From contig JABBOH010000001.1 in assembly GCA_019351895.1 (NCBI GenBank), forward strand, positions 62,001 to 126,000: DNA of 64,000 bases, in the 5' to 3' direction. The stretch comes from Pseudomonadota bacterium. GTDB lineage: Bacteria; Pseudomonadota; Alphaproteobacteria; Acetobacterales; Acetobacteraceae. The notes under the pieces are model-generated. The model searched no databases. It saw only the letters and a program-made list of their open reading frames with translations, and was not told where the DNA came from. A program made the translations under genes and the position numbers. Position 1 is the stretch's first letter. Each line of letters opens with the position of its first letter. Of this stretch, positions 28,337-38,503 are shown one piece after another.

Positions 28337-29742
28337 AGCGCTTCCAGGGCAGCGGCGACGGCCAGCACCCCGCCGTCCTCGCCGCGCGGGCCGATGATCT
28401 GCAGCCCCACCGGGAGGCCGCTATCCGGCAGGCGCTCGCTGCGGATGACGGCGGCTGGGGCCTGAGCGAGGTTAACCGGATAGCTGAAGCCCGCCCATTC
28501 GGTCCAGCGCGTGAGGCCGGACCCCGGCGGCACCTCGGCCCCGGCGGCAAAAGGCAAGACCGCGCAGGCGGGCGAGACGATGGCGTCGTAGCCCGCGAGC
28601 AGACGGTCGAAGGCGGCGCCGAACACCGCGCGGCGGATCTGGGCGCGGATCAGATCGACCGCGGACAATGCCTCGCCCTGAGCCGCGATGTCGCGCAGGC
28701 CGGGATCGACCTCGGGGAGAGCCTCGCGCGGGAGCATGGCGAGACGGGCGGCAGCGCCGGAGAACCAGTGCGCATGGAACAGCCCGAGCAGATCCTCGTC
28801 GTGTGGGAGCGTCACGGGTTCCAGCACCGCGCCGGCATCCTCCAGCCGCTGAAGCGCGCGGGCGAAGGCGGCGGCGATCGCCGGGTCAACATGACCGCCG
28901 GGAGGGCGGTCCCAAATGCCGAGACGCAGGCCCTTGAGCCGGGCGGGCGGCGCGGCATCGGCGGGCGTGAAGGCGAGCGGGTTCTGGTGCCAGTCCCGCA
29001 TATCGCGGCCCGACATGACCTGGAGCATGATTTGAGCGTCGGCCACCGTCCGGGTCATCGGCCCGATATGCGCGACGGTGCCGAAAGCGCTTGCCGGGAA
29101 GGCCGGCACCCGCCCGAAGGTCGGCTTGTGGCCGACGATGCCGGTGAAGGCCGCGGGCACGCGGATCGAGCCGCCGCCATCCGTGCCCAGATGGAGCGCG
29201 CCCGCGCCGGTCGCCGCCGCGACGGCCGCGCCGCCGGAGGAGCCGCCGGGCGTCAGCTCCGCGTTCCAGGGGTTGCGCGTGATGCCGGTCAGCGGACCGT
29301 CGGTCAACGCCTTCCAGCCGAATTCGGGTGTCGTGGTGATGCCTAGGAAGACCGCGCCCGCATCGCGCAGCAGAGCGACGGAGGGCGCGTCCTCGGTGCA
29401 GTGCGTGCCGGGCGCGCGGGAGCCGAAGCGCGCCTCCCCGCCGCGAACCCAGACGATGTCCTTGATGGTGGTCGGAATCCCGTCGAGCGGGCTGAGCGGC
29501 TTGCCCGTCCGCCATCTGTGCTCGGAGAGGGTGGCTGCCGCCAGCGCTGCCTCGACCTCGATCCGCACGAAGGCGTTGAACCGGGTCTGCACAGCCTCGG
29601 CGCGGGCGAGACTGGCCCGGGCGACCTCCAGGGGCGAGGTCTCGCCCCTGGCATAGCGCTGGATGAGCGCGGTCGCCGTCAGCCGGCAGAGGTCATCCGC
29701 ATCGGCGAGAGGCTCGGGCGGGAGCGGCTTCTCCGGCGCCAT
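28324..29742 (-). CDS. amidase (amidase signature family)
   Basis: 472 residues. The triad Lys94 (TTIKDI), cis-Ser168 (PGGSSGGA) and Ser192 (GTDGGGSIRVP) has the standard spacing. The family hydrolyses amides ranging from indoleacetamide to aryl-amides and includes the GatA subunit; the lack of gatB/gatC neighbours argues against GatA. Substrate unknown. It overlaps the end of the acyltransferase gene and is read in the same direction as rho, ten bases after the rho stop, so it may be carried on rho read-through transcripts. Confidence 0.9.
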   Translation of the reverse strand: MAPEKPLPPEPLADADDLCRLTATALIQRYARGETSPLEVARASLARAEAVQTRFNAFVRIEVEAALAAATLSEHRWRTGKPLSPLDGIPTTIKDIVWVRGGEARFGSRAPGTHCTEDAPSVALLRDAGAVFLGITTTPEFGWKALTDGPLTGITRNPWNAELTPGGSSGGAAVAAATGAGALHLGTDGGGSIRVPAAFTGIVGHKPTFGRVPAFPASAFGTVAHIGPMTRTVADAQIMLQVMSGRDMRDWHQNPLAFTPADAAPPARLKGLRLGIWDRPPGGHVDPAIAAAFARALQRLEDAGAVLEPVTLPHDEDLLGLFHAHWFSGAAARLAMLPREALPEVDPGLRDIAAQGEALSAVDLIRAQIRRAVFGAAFDRLLAGYDAIVSPACAVLPFAAGAEVPPGSGLTRWTEWAGFSYPVNLAQAPAAVIRSERLPDSGLPVGLQIIGPRGEDGGVLAVAAALEALYAA

Positions 29743-29752
29743 GCGGCGGTCG

Positions 29753-31027
29753 TCAGGTGTTCATAGCGTCGAAGAAGTCCTGGTTCGTCTTGCTGTACTT
29801 CAGCTTGTCGAGCAGGAACTCCATGCCGTCTGTCGAGCCCATCGGGTTCAGGATGCGGCGCAGCACCCACATCTTGGAGAGCGTGCTCCGCTCCACCAGA
29901 AGCTCTTCCTTCCTGGTGCCGGACTTGGTGATGTCGATCGCCGGGAAGGTGCGCTTATCGGAGATCTTGCGGTCCAGGATGATCTCGGAATTACCCGTGC
30001 CCTTGAACTCCTCGAAGATGACCTCGTCCATGCGGCTGCCGGTATCGACCAAGGCTGTCGCGATGATGGTCAGGCTGCCGCCTTCCTCGATGTTACGCGC
30101 GGCGCCGAAAAAGCGCTTCGGGCGCTGCAGCGCGTTGCTGTCGACGCCGCCGGTCAGCACCTTGCCCGAGCTCGGCACCACGGCGTTGTAAGCACGGGCG
30201 AGGCGGGTGATGCTGTCGAGCAGGATCACGACATGCCGCTTGTGCTCGACGAGGCGCTTGGCCTTCTCGATCACCATTTCCGTGACCTGGACGTGGCGGG
30301 TCGCAGGCTCGTCGAAGGTCGAGCTGATGACCTCGCCCTTCACGCTGCGGGCCATGTCGGTGACTTCCTCCGGCCGCTCGTCGATGAGCAGCACGATGAG
30401 GAAAATCTCGGGATGATTGGCCGAAATCGAGGTCGCGATGCTCTGCAGCATCACGGTCTTGCCAGTGCGCGGCGGCGCCACGATCAGGGCGCGCTGGCCC
30501 TTGCCGATGGGGGCGATGAGGTCGATGACCCGGGCCGTGTTGTCCTTCTGCGCGCCCTTCGGCAGCGTCGGCGGATTGTCCATCTCCATCTTCAGCCGCT
30601 CGTTGGGATAAAGCGGCGTCAGATTGTCGAAGTTGGTGCGGTGGCGCACCGCCTCGGGCGGCTCGTAGTTGATGGTGTTGATCTTAAACATGGCGAAGTA
30701 GCGTTCGCCGTCCTTGGGCGCGCGGATCTGCCCCTCGACCGAATCGCCCGTCCGCAGACTGAAGCGCCGCACCTGATGCGGACTGACATAGATGTCGTCG
30801 GGTCCGGGCAGGTAGTTCGACTGCGGGCTGCGCAGGAAGCCGAAGCCGTCGGGCAGGATTTCAAGCGTGCCCTCGCCGTGGATGGCCTGATCGTTCTCCG
30901 CCAGGTTCTTGAGAATGGCGAACATCATCTCCTGCTTGCGGAGCGACGACGCGTTCTCGACCTGCAGCGACTCAGCGAGGCTGAGCAGGTCGGTTGGGCT
31001 TTTTGTTTTCAGTTCGGCGAGATGCAT
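29753..31027 (-). CDS. rho: transcription termination factor Rho
   Basis: 424 residues, a hexameric RNA helicase that ends Rho-dependent transcripts. In order: Rho N-terminal helical domain ([19 protein letters not shown]), the RNA-binding OB fold with [18 protein letters not shown], the ATPase domain with Walker A PPRTGKT, Walker [17 protein letters not shown], and the R-loop/secondary RNA site with [14 protein letters not shown]. Length is close to E. coli (419). A long non-coding leader (31028 onward) lies upstream, which would suit the known autoregulation of rho. Confidence 0.98.
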   Translation of the reverse strand: MHLAELKTKSPTDLLSLAESLQVENASSLRKQEMMFAILKNLAENDQAIHGEGTLEILPDGFGFLRSPQSNYLPGPDDIYVSPHQVRRFSLRTGDSVEGQIRAPKDGERYFAMFKINTINYEPPEAVRHRTNFDNLTPLYPNERLKMEMDNPPTLPKGAQKDNTARVIDLIAPIGKGQRALIVAPPRTGKTVMLQSIATSISANHPEIFLIVLLIDERPEEVTDMARSVKGEVISSTFDEPATRHVQVTEMVIEKAKRLVEHKRHVVILLDSITRLARAYNAVVPSSGKVLTGGVDSNALQRPKRFFGAARNIEEGGSLTIIATALVDTGSRMDEVIFEEFKGTGNSEIILDRKISDKRTFPAIDITKSGTRKEELLVERSTLSKMWVLRRILNPMGSTDGMEFLLDKLKYSKTNQDFFDAMNT

Positions 31028-31462
31028 AGGAACGCCTTTGGGGAGTGTCGGGTCAGCCTGTCAGATCAGGCCGGACGAACGGATAAGAACGATCGGTGCG
31101 GTGATGGGGTAGCGCTGATGATAAGGATGAACCGTTCGGCGGCAGAGACCCGGAATGGGCACGCCGCACAGTGGTGGGAGGAAATCCGACCACTCAGATC
31201 GTTCTCAAGTGGACTGCCGGGAGCCACAAGTCAAGTCCTCGCGCGGGGTCAAAATCAGAGCAAAACGTCACGGCTATGGGAACCTACGGGAACCACTGGC
31301 GAGTCCCGCGGCGGACCGCAGAGGATGATTGCGGCCGACTGCCCGAGACTGATACCCTGCCCGGGCAGCGGGCGCTTTGATCTCCATCAACGCGGGAACC
31401 GGGCGATTAACTAAAAGCACATAATAGAGCGTAAACAACAAACGCTCGAGGGAGAAGAAAAC
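31028..31462. promoter_or_regulatory. intergenic region between divergent rho and aldehyde dehydrogenase
   Basis: 435 bases without a supported gene. Small frames inside it have no family resemblance. The left part should hold the rho promoter and leader. The right end (31400-31462) is AT-rich compared with its surroundings and contains ATAAT at 31421-31425, an inverted repeat just after it, and GGGAG before the ATG at 31463, so it is the likely promoter of the dehydrogenase. No sigma-54 motif was found. Confidence 0.5.
31427..31447 (+). promoter_or_regulatory. inverted repeat in the aldehyde dehydrogenase leader
   Basis: GAGCGT (31427-31432), nine bases AAACAACAA, ACGCTC (31442-31447): perfect six-base arms. 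It starts right after an ATAAT box and ends 15 bases before the ATG. It may be an operator or an RNA hairpin close to the ribosome-binding site. The centre is unusually AT-rich for this genome. Function is inferred. Confidence 0.45.
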
Positions 31463-32983
<1,521 letters not shown>

Positions 32984-32994
32984 TCGCCCGGGAA

Positions 32995-33024
32995 CGCCCC
33001 GCCACCAACGCCGGTGGCGGGGCG
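32995..33024. terminator. hairpin terminator between aldehyde dehydrogenase and hemJ
   Basis: CGCCCCGCCACC (32995-33006), loop AACGCC, GGTGGCGGGGCG (33013-33024): a perfect 12-base-pair stem. It starts 11 bases after the dehydrogenase stop and ends four bases before the hemJ stop, so it can serve both convergent genes. There is no T-run. Confidence 0.75.
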
Positions 33025-33028
33025 GGTC

Positions 33029-33463
33029 TCAGAACGGCTTCACGATCACCATGATGACGATGACGACCATAAGGATGGTCGGCACCTCGTTGGCGATGCG
33101 GTAGAACCGCTCGGGCCGCCTGTTGCGGTCGTTGAGGAAGTCCTTCCGCCACTTCGACATGGCGCCGTGAAATCCCGTCAGCAGAATGACGGAGACGAGC
33201 TTCACGTACCACCACCCTTGCATCCAGGTGATGATGCCGGGGGTCAGCACGAGCAGGATCCCGAACACCCAGGTCGAAATCATGGCGGGCGTCATGATTT
33301 GCTTGAGCAACCGGCGCTCCATGACCTTGAAGCGCTCGCTCTCGGCCGAGCCCACGGCGAGCTGGCAGTGATAGACGTAGAGCCGTGGCAGATAGAAGGT
33401 GCCGGCCATCCACGCGATCAGGCTGATGACGTGGAAGGACAGAACCCACGGGTAGAGACGCAT
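33029..33463 (-). CDS. hemJ: protoporphyrinogen IX oxidase HemJ
   Basis: 144 residues with four predicted membrane helices. HemJ oxidises protoporphyrinogen IX to protoporphyrin IX and is the usual enzyme in alphaproteobacteria. The conserved histidine is in LSFHVISLIAWMAGTFYLPRLYVYH, and further blocks are MTPAMISTWVFG, WWYVKL and the C-terminal RIANEVPTILMVVIVIMVIVKPF-type helix. ATG at 33463 overlaps the HAD stop (TGATG); a GTG two codons upstream is also open. It is the last gene of the leftward hemE-hemH-HAD-hemJ run. Confidence 0.95.
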   Translation of the reverse strand: MRLYPWVLSFHVISLIAWMAGTFYLPRLYVYHCQLAVGSAESERFKVMERRLLKQIMTPAMISTWVFGILLVLTPGIITWMQGWWYVKLVSVILLTGFHGAMSKWRKDFLNDRNRRPERFYRIANEVPTILMVVIVIMVIVKPF

Positions 33464-34182
33464 CAGCACGGCTGCGTCACCTGCTTCCCGATGCCCAGCA
33501 GGGCTGGGAGTTCGGCCATGTCCTTGAACACCCCGGCCCCTTCGGCCGCGAGTTCGACGCCTGAAGCGCGCGGGCTGAAACCGAGGCAGGTCATGCCTGC
33601 CGCCCGCGCCGCCCGGGATCCCGGCACGGAATCCTCGATCACGACGCAGCGCGCCGGGGGCACCCCGGCCGCCCGCGCCGCCGCCAGGAAAAGATGCGGG
33701 TCCGGCTTTCCGTTCAGCCCGATGCGCGTCATGTCCTCGGCGCTATGCTGCCGTTCGCCCACGAGACCCGCGAGACCCGTGCGGCCGAACTTCACGGCCA
33801 TCTCCTCGTGGCTGGAGTTGGAGGCGACGCGCCACGGCATGCCGGCCTCCGTCAGCAGCTCCAGCACCTCCGCCGCACCCGGGATCGCGGCCACGTCTTC
33901 CCGCAGGGCCGCCACCATCGAGCGGGAAAAGGACGCGCCGAAATCGGGCGGCACAGGGCGGCCGGTGACCGCCTCCGCGCGCGCGACGATGTCGCGGAGC
34001 GAGGTGCCTAGGAAGGTGATCTCGCATTCCTCCGGCGTGATCATCCAGCCGAGCGTCCGCAGCGCCTTGGAGAGGACGATGCTGGCCACGCCTTCGCTGT
34101 CGATCAGGACCCCGTCGCAGTCGAAAATGACCAGGTCGATCGGCTGATCGCGCCTGGCCAGCACCTCACGAGCCGTCAACAT
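33463..34182 (-). CDS. HAD family hydrolase (beta-phosphoglucomutase/phosphatase-like)
   Basis: 239 residues. HAD motif I is FDCDGVLIDSEG (about residues 20-31), motif II is VASNSS and motif III is KPDPHLFLAAA followed by VIEDSVPGSRAA (motif IV). The cap domain between motifs I and II is the helical C1 type of phosphoglycolate phosphatases and beta-phosphoglucomutases. Substrate unknown. It overlaps hemH by seven bases and hemJ by one base, so it is translated as part of the haem operon, but nothing in the sequence ties it to haem. Confidence 0.88.
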   Translation of the reverse strand: MLTAREVLARRDQPIDLVIFDCDGVLIDSEGVASIVLSKALRTLGWMITPEECEITFLGTSLRDIVARAEAVTGRPVPPDFGASFSRSMVAALREDVAAIPGAAEVLELLTEAGMPWRVASNSSHEEMAVKFGRTGLAGLVGERQHSAEDMTRIGLNGKPDPHLFLAAARAAGVPPARCVVIEDSVPGSRAARAAGMTCLGFSPRASGVELAAEGAGVFKDMAELPALLGIGKQVTQPC

Positions 34183-35309
34183 ACAGTGGCCACTGTCCTG
34201 GCTGAAAAGGCTTGGCCCGCGCGCGCGAAGGGGCAGTCGCGGTGCGGTGCGGGGCAGGCCCGGCCGCTGCTGGCGCTGCAGAGACCGGCGCCGTGCCGTT
34301 GCGCCGCGCGCGCCAGCTGCCCCAGCGCCGCGATGAAGCCCGGGTCGTCATTCTGCACCGGCGCCCGGAAATAGCCCGGCACACCGCTGTTGTGCGCGAG
34401 TTCGCGGTATTCCATGTCGAGTTCGACCAGCGTCTCGGAATGGTCCGAGACGAAGGCCACGGGCACGACCACGACCGCGCAGCCGTCCCGCCCCGCCGCC
34501 ACCACGGCCTCGTCCGTACTCGGCCCCAGCCACTTCTGCGGCGTCGCGCGGGACTGGTAGCAGACCACGCCGTCAGCCTCGGGGTCGCGCAGGTAGCGTC
34601 GGAGCGAGGCCACATAGGCCTCGATCTGGAACTGGTAGGGATCGCCGCGATCGACGATCGTCTGCGGCAGACCATGCGCCGAGAACAGGATGCGGAGCGG
34701 CACGTCGGGCGGCAGCGCCGCGCGCGCCGCGTCGATGGTGTCCTGGAGGATCGCCGCGGCGTTGGCCGCGATGCGGTCGTCGTTGAACCAGCAGCAGAGT
34801 GTCGTCGTATTGGCCACGAGCCCCACGCGGGCCGCGGCTTCCCGCCACGCGGTCAATGAGCTGCCCGTCGTGGTGGTCGAGAAATGCGGGTAGAGCGGCA
34901 GCAGCAGCACCTCATCGGGCTGCCAATCCCGCACCGCACGGGCCGCCGCCTCGCTGAAGGGATGCCAGTAGCGCATGGCGATGAAGCATTTCACGTCCCA
35001 GTCCCGGCGGAGATCGGCTTCCAGCGCGTGGGCCTGCTTCTCGGTCAGCGGCAGCAGGGGCGAGCCGCCGCCCATCAGGCGGTAGTTCTCGCGCGCGGCG
35101 GGAACCCGCCGGTAGGCGATGAGCCGGGCCAGGAAGGGCCGGATGAAGGGCGGCACGCGCAGGATGGCGGGGTCGGTGAAAAGGTTCAGCAGAAACGGCT
35201 TCACCGCCTCCTGATTGTCCGGGCCGCCGAGGTTGAACAGCACGACCGCGACCTTGGGCCGCCGGCCCTCGATGACGAGGTCGGCCGGCTCGCGGCTCAG
35301 GACATCCAC
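34176..35309 (-). CDS. hemH: ferrochelatase
   Basis: 377 residues. It inserts ferrous iron into protoporphyrin IX. Conserved parts are VVLFNLGGPDNQEAVKPFLLNLF, the catalytic histidine in LFSAHGLPQ and the acidic metal path in FVSDHSETLVELDMEY. The C-terminal tail has three closely spaced cysteines (GLCSASSGRACPAP then DCPFA), like ferrochelatases known to carry a [2Fe-2S] cluster. GTG at 35309, one base past the hemE stop and eight bases after GAGG, is the likely start; the frame is open to an ATG at 35348 inside hemE. The gene overlaps the HAD gene. Confidence 0.95.
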   Translation of the reverse strand: MDVLSREPADLVIEGRRPKVAVVLFNLGGPDNQEAVKPFLLNLFTDPAILRVPPFIRPFLARLIAYRRVPAARENYRLMGGGSPLLPLTEKQAHALEADLRRDWDVKCFIAMRYWHPFSEAAARAVRDWQPDEVLLLPLYPHFSTTTTGSSLTAWREAAARVGLVANTTTLCCWFNDDRIAANAAAILQDTIDAARAALPPDVPLRILFSAHGLPQTIVDRGDPYQFQIEAYVASLRRYLRDPEADGVVCYQSRATPQKWLGPSTDEAVVAAGRDGCAVVVVPVAFVSDHSETLVELDMEYRELAHNSGVPGYFRAPVQNDDPGFIAALGQLARAAQRHGAGLCSASSGRACPAPHRDCPFARAGQAFSARTVATVC

Positions 35310-35310
35310 C

Positions 35311-36342
35311 TCAGCCACCTCGCACGAGATCGACCAGCGCCGCCACATGGGCGGGCGAGGTCGGCGGCATCACGCCATGACCGAGGTTGAACACGAAGGG
35401 ACGATGTCTCATCGCGGCCAGGATAGCACGGGTTTCCCGTTCCATCACCTCACCACCCTGCATCAGCGCGAATGGATCGAGATTGCCCTGCAGCGCCAGC
35501 CCGTCGGGCACCAGCGTGTCAATGACGGCAGGGTCGGAGGCGGTGTCCATCCCCATCGCATCGACGCCCGCATCGGCCCCGTAAGCCGCGACCATCGTCC
35601 CGGCTAGGCGCGGGAAGCCGATGACCGGAACGCCCGGATGCAGCTGCTTGATGGCCGCCGCGATCCGGGCCGTGGGCCCGATCACATGCCGCCGGAACGC
35701 CGACGGCGGCAGCAGGCCGGCCCAGCTGTCGAACAGCATGACGGCTTCCGCTCCCGCCGCGATCTGGGCCAAGAGGTAGGTGATGCTCGTGGTCGTCAGC
35801 ACCTCGATCAGCCGGTCGAAGTCTTCCGGCTGTCCCGCCGCCATGCGGCGGGTGGCGGCGAACTCCTTCGAGCCGCCGCCCTCGATCATGTAGCAGGCGA
35901 CGGTGAACGGGGCGCCTACGAAGCCTATCAGGGCGGTCGTCGGATGCTTCCGCGCAAGCTCCGCCCGGATCAGCCCGATCGTCTCCAGCACCGGCTCCAC
36001 CCTGGTCAGGAACCCCGCGGAATCGAGCGCCCGGACTTCATCCACAGCCTTCAGCGGCGGCAGGCTGGGGCCGTGACCTTCGGTGAACTTCAGGTCGCGT
36101 CCCAGTGCCCAGGGAAGGATCAGGATATCGCTGAAGAGGATCGCGCCATCCATTCCGAAGCGCCGGATAGGCTGCAGCGTGGCATCGGCGGCCCGCGACG
36201 GATCCAGGCAAAACGACACAAAATCGGGCGTTTCAGCTCTTAGATTGCGATATTCCGGCAGATATCGGCCTGCCTGACGCATCAGCCATATGGGCGGCGG
36301 CCAGACCGGTTCCCCCGAAAGCGCCTGAAGCAGTCTTTTCAC
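35311..36342 (-). CDS. hemE: uroporphyrinogen decarboxylase
   Basis: 343 residues. It decarboxylates the four acetate side chains of uroporphyrinogen III. The signature PIWLMRQAGRYLPEYR is at about residues 18-33 and GFVGAPFTVACYMIEGG in the middle; the active-site aspartate is in ILFSDILILPWALG, and FNLGHGVMPPTSP closes the protein. GTG at 36342 with GGGGA five bases upstream is preferred to a TTG at 36354. It begins the haem operon and faces away from the PPDK regulator across a 305-base interval, the arrangement known around the Caulobacter and Rickettsia origins. Confidence 0.97.
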   Translation of the reverse strand: MKRLLQALSGEPVWPPPIWLMRQAGRYLPEYRNLRAETPDFVSFCLDPSRAADATLQPIRRFGMDGAILFSDILILPWALGRDLKFTEGHGPSLPPLKAVDEVRALDSAGFLTRVEPVLETIGLIRAELARKHPTTALIGFVGAPFTVACYMIEGGGSKEFAATRRMAAGQPEDFDRLIEVLTTTSITYLLAQIAAGAEAVMLFDSWAGLLPPSAFRRHVIGPTARIAAAIKQLHPGVPVIGFPRLAGTMVAAYGADAGVDAMGMDTASDPAVIDTLVPDGLALQGNLDPFALMQGGEVMERETRAILAAMRHRPFVFNLGHGVMPPTSPAHVAALVDLVRGG

Positions 36343-36647
36343 GTCTATCCCCAACCAGCTGGTGCTTCCCTTACATGACTAAAGAAGATCTAGGAATTGT
36401 GAGATGGAGGATGGGCCGGTGGATGCTGGGGTACCCCGTCCGCCTTGCGTTCGTCCCCAGAGTTGTCCACAGGCATGCTGGCTCTATCCTCCTGTTTTCC
36501 ATCAAGACTCTGTGAACCTTCTGCTGCGTCGGCGTGGCGCGGCCCACTCCTCCACACGACACGGCGAATACCGTCTTATACGCGCTGAGCCGGGCCCGGA
36601 TGCGATCGCCTCTCCCTTACCCCCGTTATCCCCATTATGGTTCCGAC
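36343..36647. other. candidate chromosomal replication origin (hemE / PPDK-regulator interval)
   Basis: 305 non-coding bases between divergent hemE and the PPDK regulator. DnaA-box-like sites on the + strand: TTGTCCACA (36463-36471, one change from TTATCCACA), TTATCCCCA (36626-36634, one change) and TCCTCCACA (36548-36556, two changes). Positions 36371-36400 are 21/30 A+T, far above the surroundings, and could be an unwinding element. One GACTC (36506-36510) is a GANTC methylation site. In Caulobacter and Rickettsia the origin lies between hemE and the RP001-type gene, which is this regulator family. It must also hold the two promoters. The region is short and has no perfect DnaA box, so this is a candidate only. 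Confidence 0.45.
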
Positions 36648-37532
36648 ATGTCCACGCACCGGCTCAACCTCCATCTTGTCTCAGACGCGACCGGCGAGAC
36701 GCTCAACTCGATCGTCCGCGCGACGACGGTCCAGTTCGAGCATCTCAGCATCATCCCGCATCGCTGGAGCCTGATCCGCACGCGCTTCCAGCTGCACCGC
36801 GTGCTCGACGGGCTGCAGGCGGAGCCCGGCCCGGTCCTGTCGAGCCTTGTCGACAAGGCGCTGCGGAGCGAACTCGACATGGCCTGCGCCAAGCTCGGCG
36901 TGCCGATCGTCCATGTGCTCGATCAGGTGATGGAGATGCTGCAGGAGAATGCGGGGGAGCAGGCGGCGGCGCGGCCGGGGCGGCAATATACCTTGGATGC
37001 CGACTACTTCCGGCGCATCGACGCGATCCACTACGTGCTGGCGCATGATGACGGGCAGGCCCAGGCCGGCATCGCGGAGGCGGACGTGGTGCTGGTCGGC
37101 GTCTCTCGCTCCTCCAAGACGCCGACCTCGTTCTACCTCGCCAATCGCGGCATCAAGGCCGGCAACATCCCGCTGGTGCCGGGCATCGCGCTGCCGCCGG
37201 CGCTGGATAACCCGGCCTGTCCCGTCGTGGGGCTGACGCTCGACCCGCAGGCGCTGATCGACATCCGCCGCCACCGGCTGCGGATGCTGGGCACGAACAA
37301 TGTCGGTCACCGGGACAGCGGCGAATATACCGACGAGGAGGCGGTCACGGCCGAACTGCTCTGGGCCAAGCGCCTCTGCACCAGCCGTGGCTGGCCGGTC
37401 ATCGATGTCAGCCGTCGCTCGATCGAGGAAACGGCCGCGACCATCATCCAGCTGATCGACGCGTGGCGCGAGCGGCAGCGCAAGGCGGCCGATGCGCGCA
37501 AGGCCGCGAGTTCCCCCCCATCCGCGCCTTGA
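36648..37532 (+). CDS. pyruvate, phosphate dikinase/PEP synthase regulatory protein (DUF299)
   Basis: 294 residues. Proteins of this family are bifunctional Ser/Thr kinase-phosphotransferases that use ADP to inactivate pyruvate phosphate dikinase or PEP synthase and phosphate to reactivate it. The N-terminal [17 protein letters not shown] and the P-loop [18 protein letters not shown] (about residues 151-168) are diagnostic, with [14 protein letters not shown] and [10 protein letters not shown] further on. The ATG at 36648 starts the protein exactly at the conserved region. The tail ([17 protein letters not shown]) is not conserved. It is the RP001-type gene flanking the origin in some alphaproteobacteria. 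Confidence 0.94.
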   Translation: MSTHRLNLHLVSDATGETLNSIVRATTVQFEHLSIIPHRWSLIRTRFQLHRVLDGLQAEPGPVLSSLVDKALRSELDMACAKLGVPIVHVLDQVMEMLQENAGEQAAARPGRQYTLDADYFRRIDAIHYVLAHDDGQAQAGIAEADVVLVGVSRSSKTPTSFYLANRGIKAGNIPLVPGIALPPALDNPACPVVGLTLDPQALIDIRRHRLRMLGTNNVGHRDSGEYTDEEAVTAELLWAKRLCTSRGWPVIDVSRRSIEETAATIIQLIDAWRERQRKAADARKAASSPPSAP

Positions 37533-37621
37533 AGGTCCGCGGCCTTGCCTTGACTGCAGCCCCGCTTGCGACCACGAACATGCGGGCTGATTGACCAGTC
37601 TCCTTGAACCTCGGACGCCGC

Positions 37622-38074
37622 ATGCTGTCCAGCCGCGCCAAATACGCCTTGCGAGCCACGCTTGCGCTCACCGAGGAGCTGCCCTCCGGCCGCTGGACCA
37701 GCGCCCAGACGATTGCCGAGCGCAGCGACATTCCGCGCAAGTTTCTTGAAGCGATCCTCGTGCAGCTTCGCGATCAGGGGCTGGTGCAAAGTCGCCGTGG
37801 TCCGGTGGGCGGTCACAAACTTATGAAGCCGGCCGAGGCGATCACGGTGGCCGACGTGATCCGCATCATCGACGGGCCGATCGCGCTCACGCCCTGCGCC
37901 AGCCGGACAAGATTCGGGGTCTGCCGGGACTGCAAGGACATGCACAGCTGCCAGCTGACCGGGCTGATGCAGCGCGTGCGGGACGCCGCCGCCGGCGTGC
38001 TGGAGGGCTGTACCCTCGCCGATCTCACCAAGGCGCCCAAACTCGCGACGGACCTCGACCTCACGCCGTTCTAG
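37622..38074 (+). CDS. Rrf2 family transcriptional regulator with cysteine cluster
   Basis: 150 residues. The N-terminal winged helix MLSSRAKYALRATLALTEEL and GPVGGHKLMKPAEAITVADVIRIIDG are typical of Rrf2 proteins. The effector region has Cys92, Cys101, Cys104 and Cys110, enough to bind an Fe-S cluster as in IscR, NsrR or RirA, although the spacing differs from the IscR pattern. No isc, suf or nitric-oxide gene is adjacent, so the regulon is unknown. ATG 37622 puts the conserved helix right at the N-terminus; a TTG six codons upstream is also open. It lies 89 bases downstream of the PPDK regulator. Confidence 0.9.
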   Translation: MLSSRAKYALRATLALTEELPSGRWTSAQTIAERSDIPRKFLEAILVQLRDQGLVQSRRGPVGGHKLMKPAEAITVADVIRIIDGPIALTPCASRTRFGVCRDCKDMHSCQLTGLMQRVRDAAAGVLEGCTLADLTKAPKLATDLDLTPF

Positions 38075-38227
38075 GCGGATATCGGGTTCAGGCAAGCGGC
38101 AGGGCGTGTGTCCCGGTCATGGGTTCCCCTTGCACGACAGCCTCGGGAATTTCTCGACCGGCATGGGAAGGTCGAAGCCGCGCTGACCGGGCGAGCCGCG
38201 TCGCCCACCAGAGGCAGGGCAGGGTAG

Positions 38228-38400
38228 ATGACCACCACAAACGATCGCCGTGGTCGGCGCGGGGGGATTGAGCGGAACCCTGCTGGCGTTGCAGCTCATG
38301 CACCAGTGCTCTCCCCCGAGGCGCGCATCGTGCTCGCCGAACGGAACGCACACTTCCGGCGGGGCGCAGGCTATGGCGGCGCACGCGAGGTCCGAGCCCG
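38228..38400 (+). pseudogene. frameshifted N-terminal remnant of an FAD/NAD(P)-binding protein gene
   Basis: From the ATG at 38228 (GGGTAG upstream) the nucleotides from 38241 encode TIAVVGAGGLSGTLLALQLM in one frame, then from about 38308 LSPEARIVLAERNAHFRRG in another. Joined, these read like the start of an FAD-NAD(P)-binding protein: a dinucleotide-binding GxGxxG strand, a helix, then an acidic-ended second strand and the rGxGYG turn. Two frame changes break it, and after GAGYG the similarity stops. It is therefore a truncated, decayed gene start. The flanks 38075-38227 and 38401-38503 hold nothing I recognise. Confidence 0.55.
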
Positions 38401-38503
38401 CTTCGGCCAAAGCCTCCGACGTCGCCTGGTCGATCTGACCTGGGCTTGCGCTCGGGGATCGTATCGTCTTGGTAGCGCGGAGAATGAGCGGGGAGCGGTG
38501 AGA

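Noticed and set aside
31171-31380. A 69-codon frame in the rho / aldehyde dehydrogenase interval.
   Set aside because: No ribosome-binding site, no recognisable family, and composition unlike a gene.
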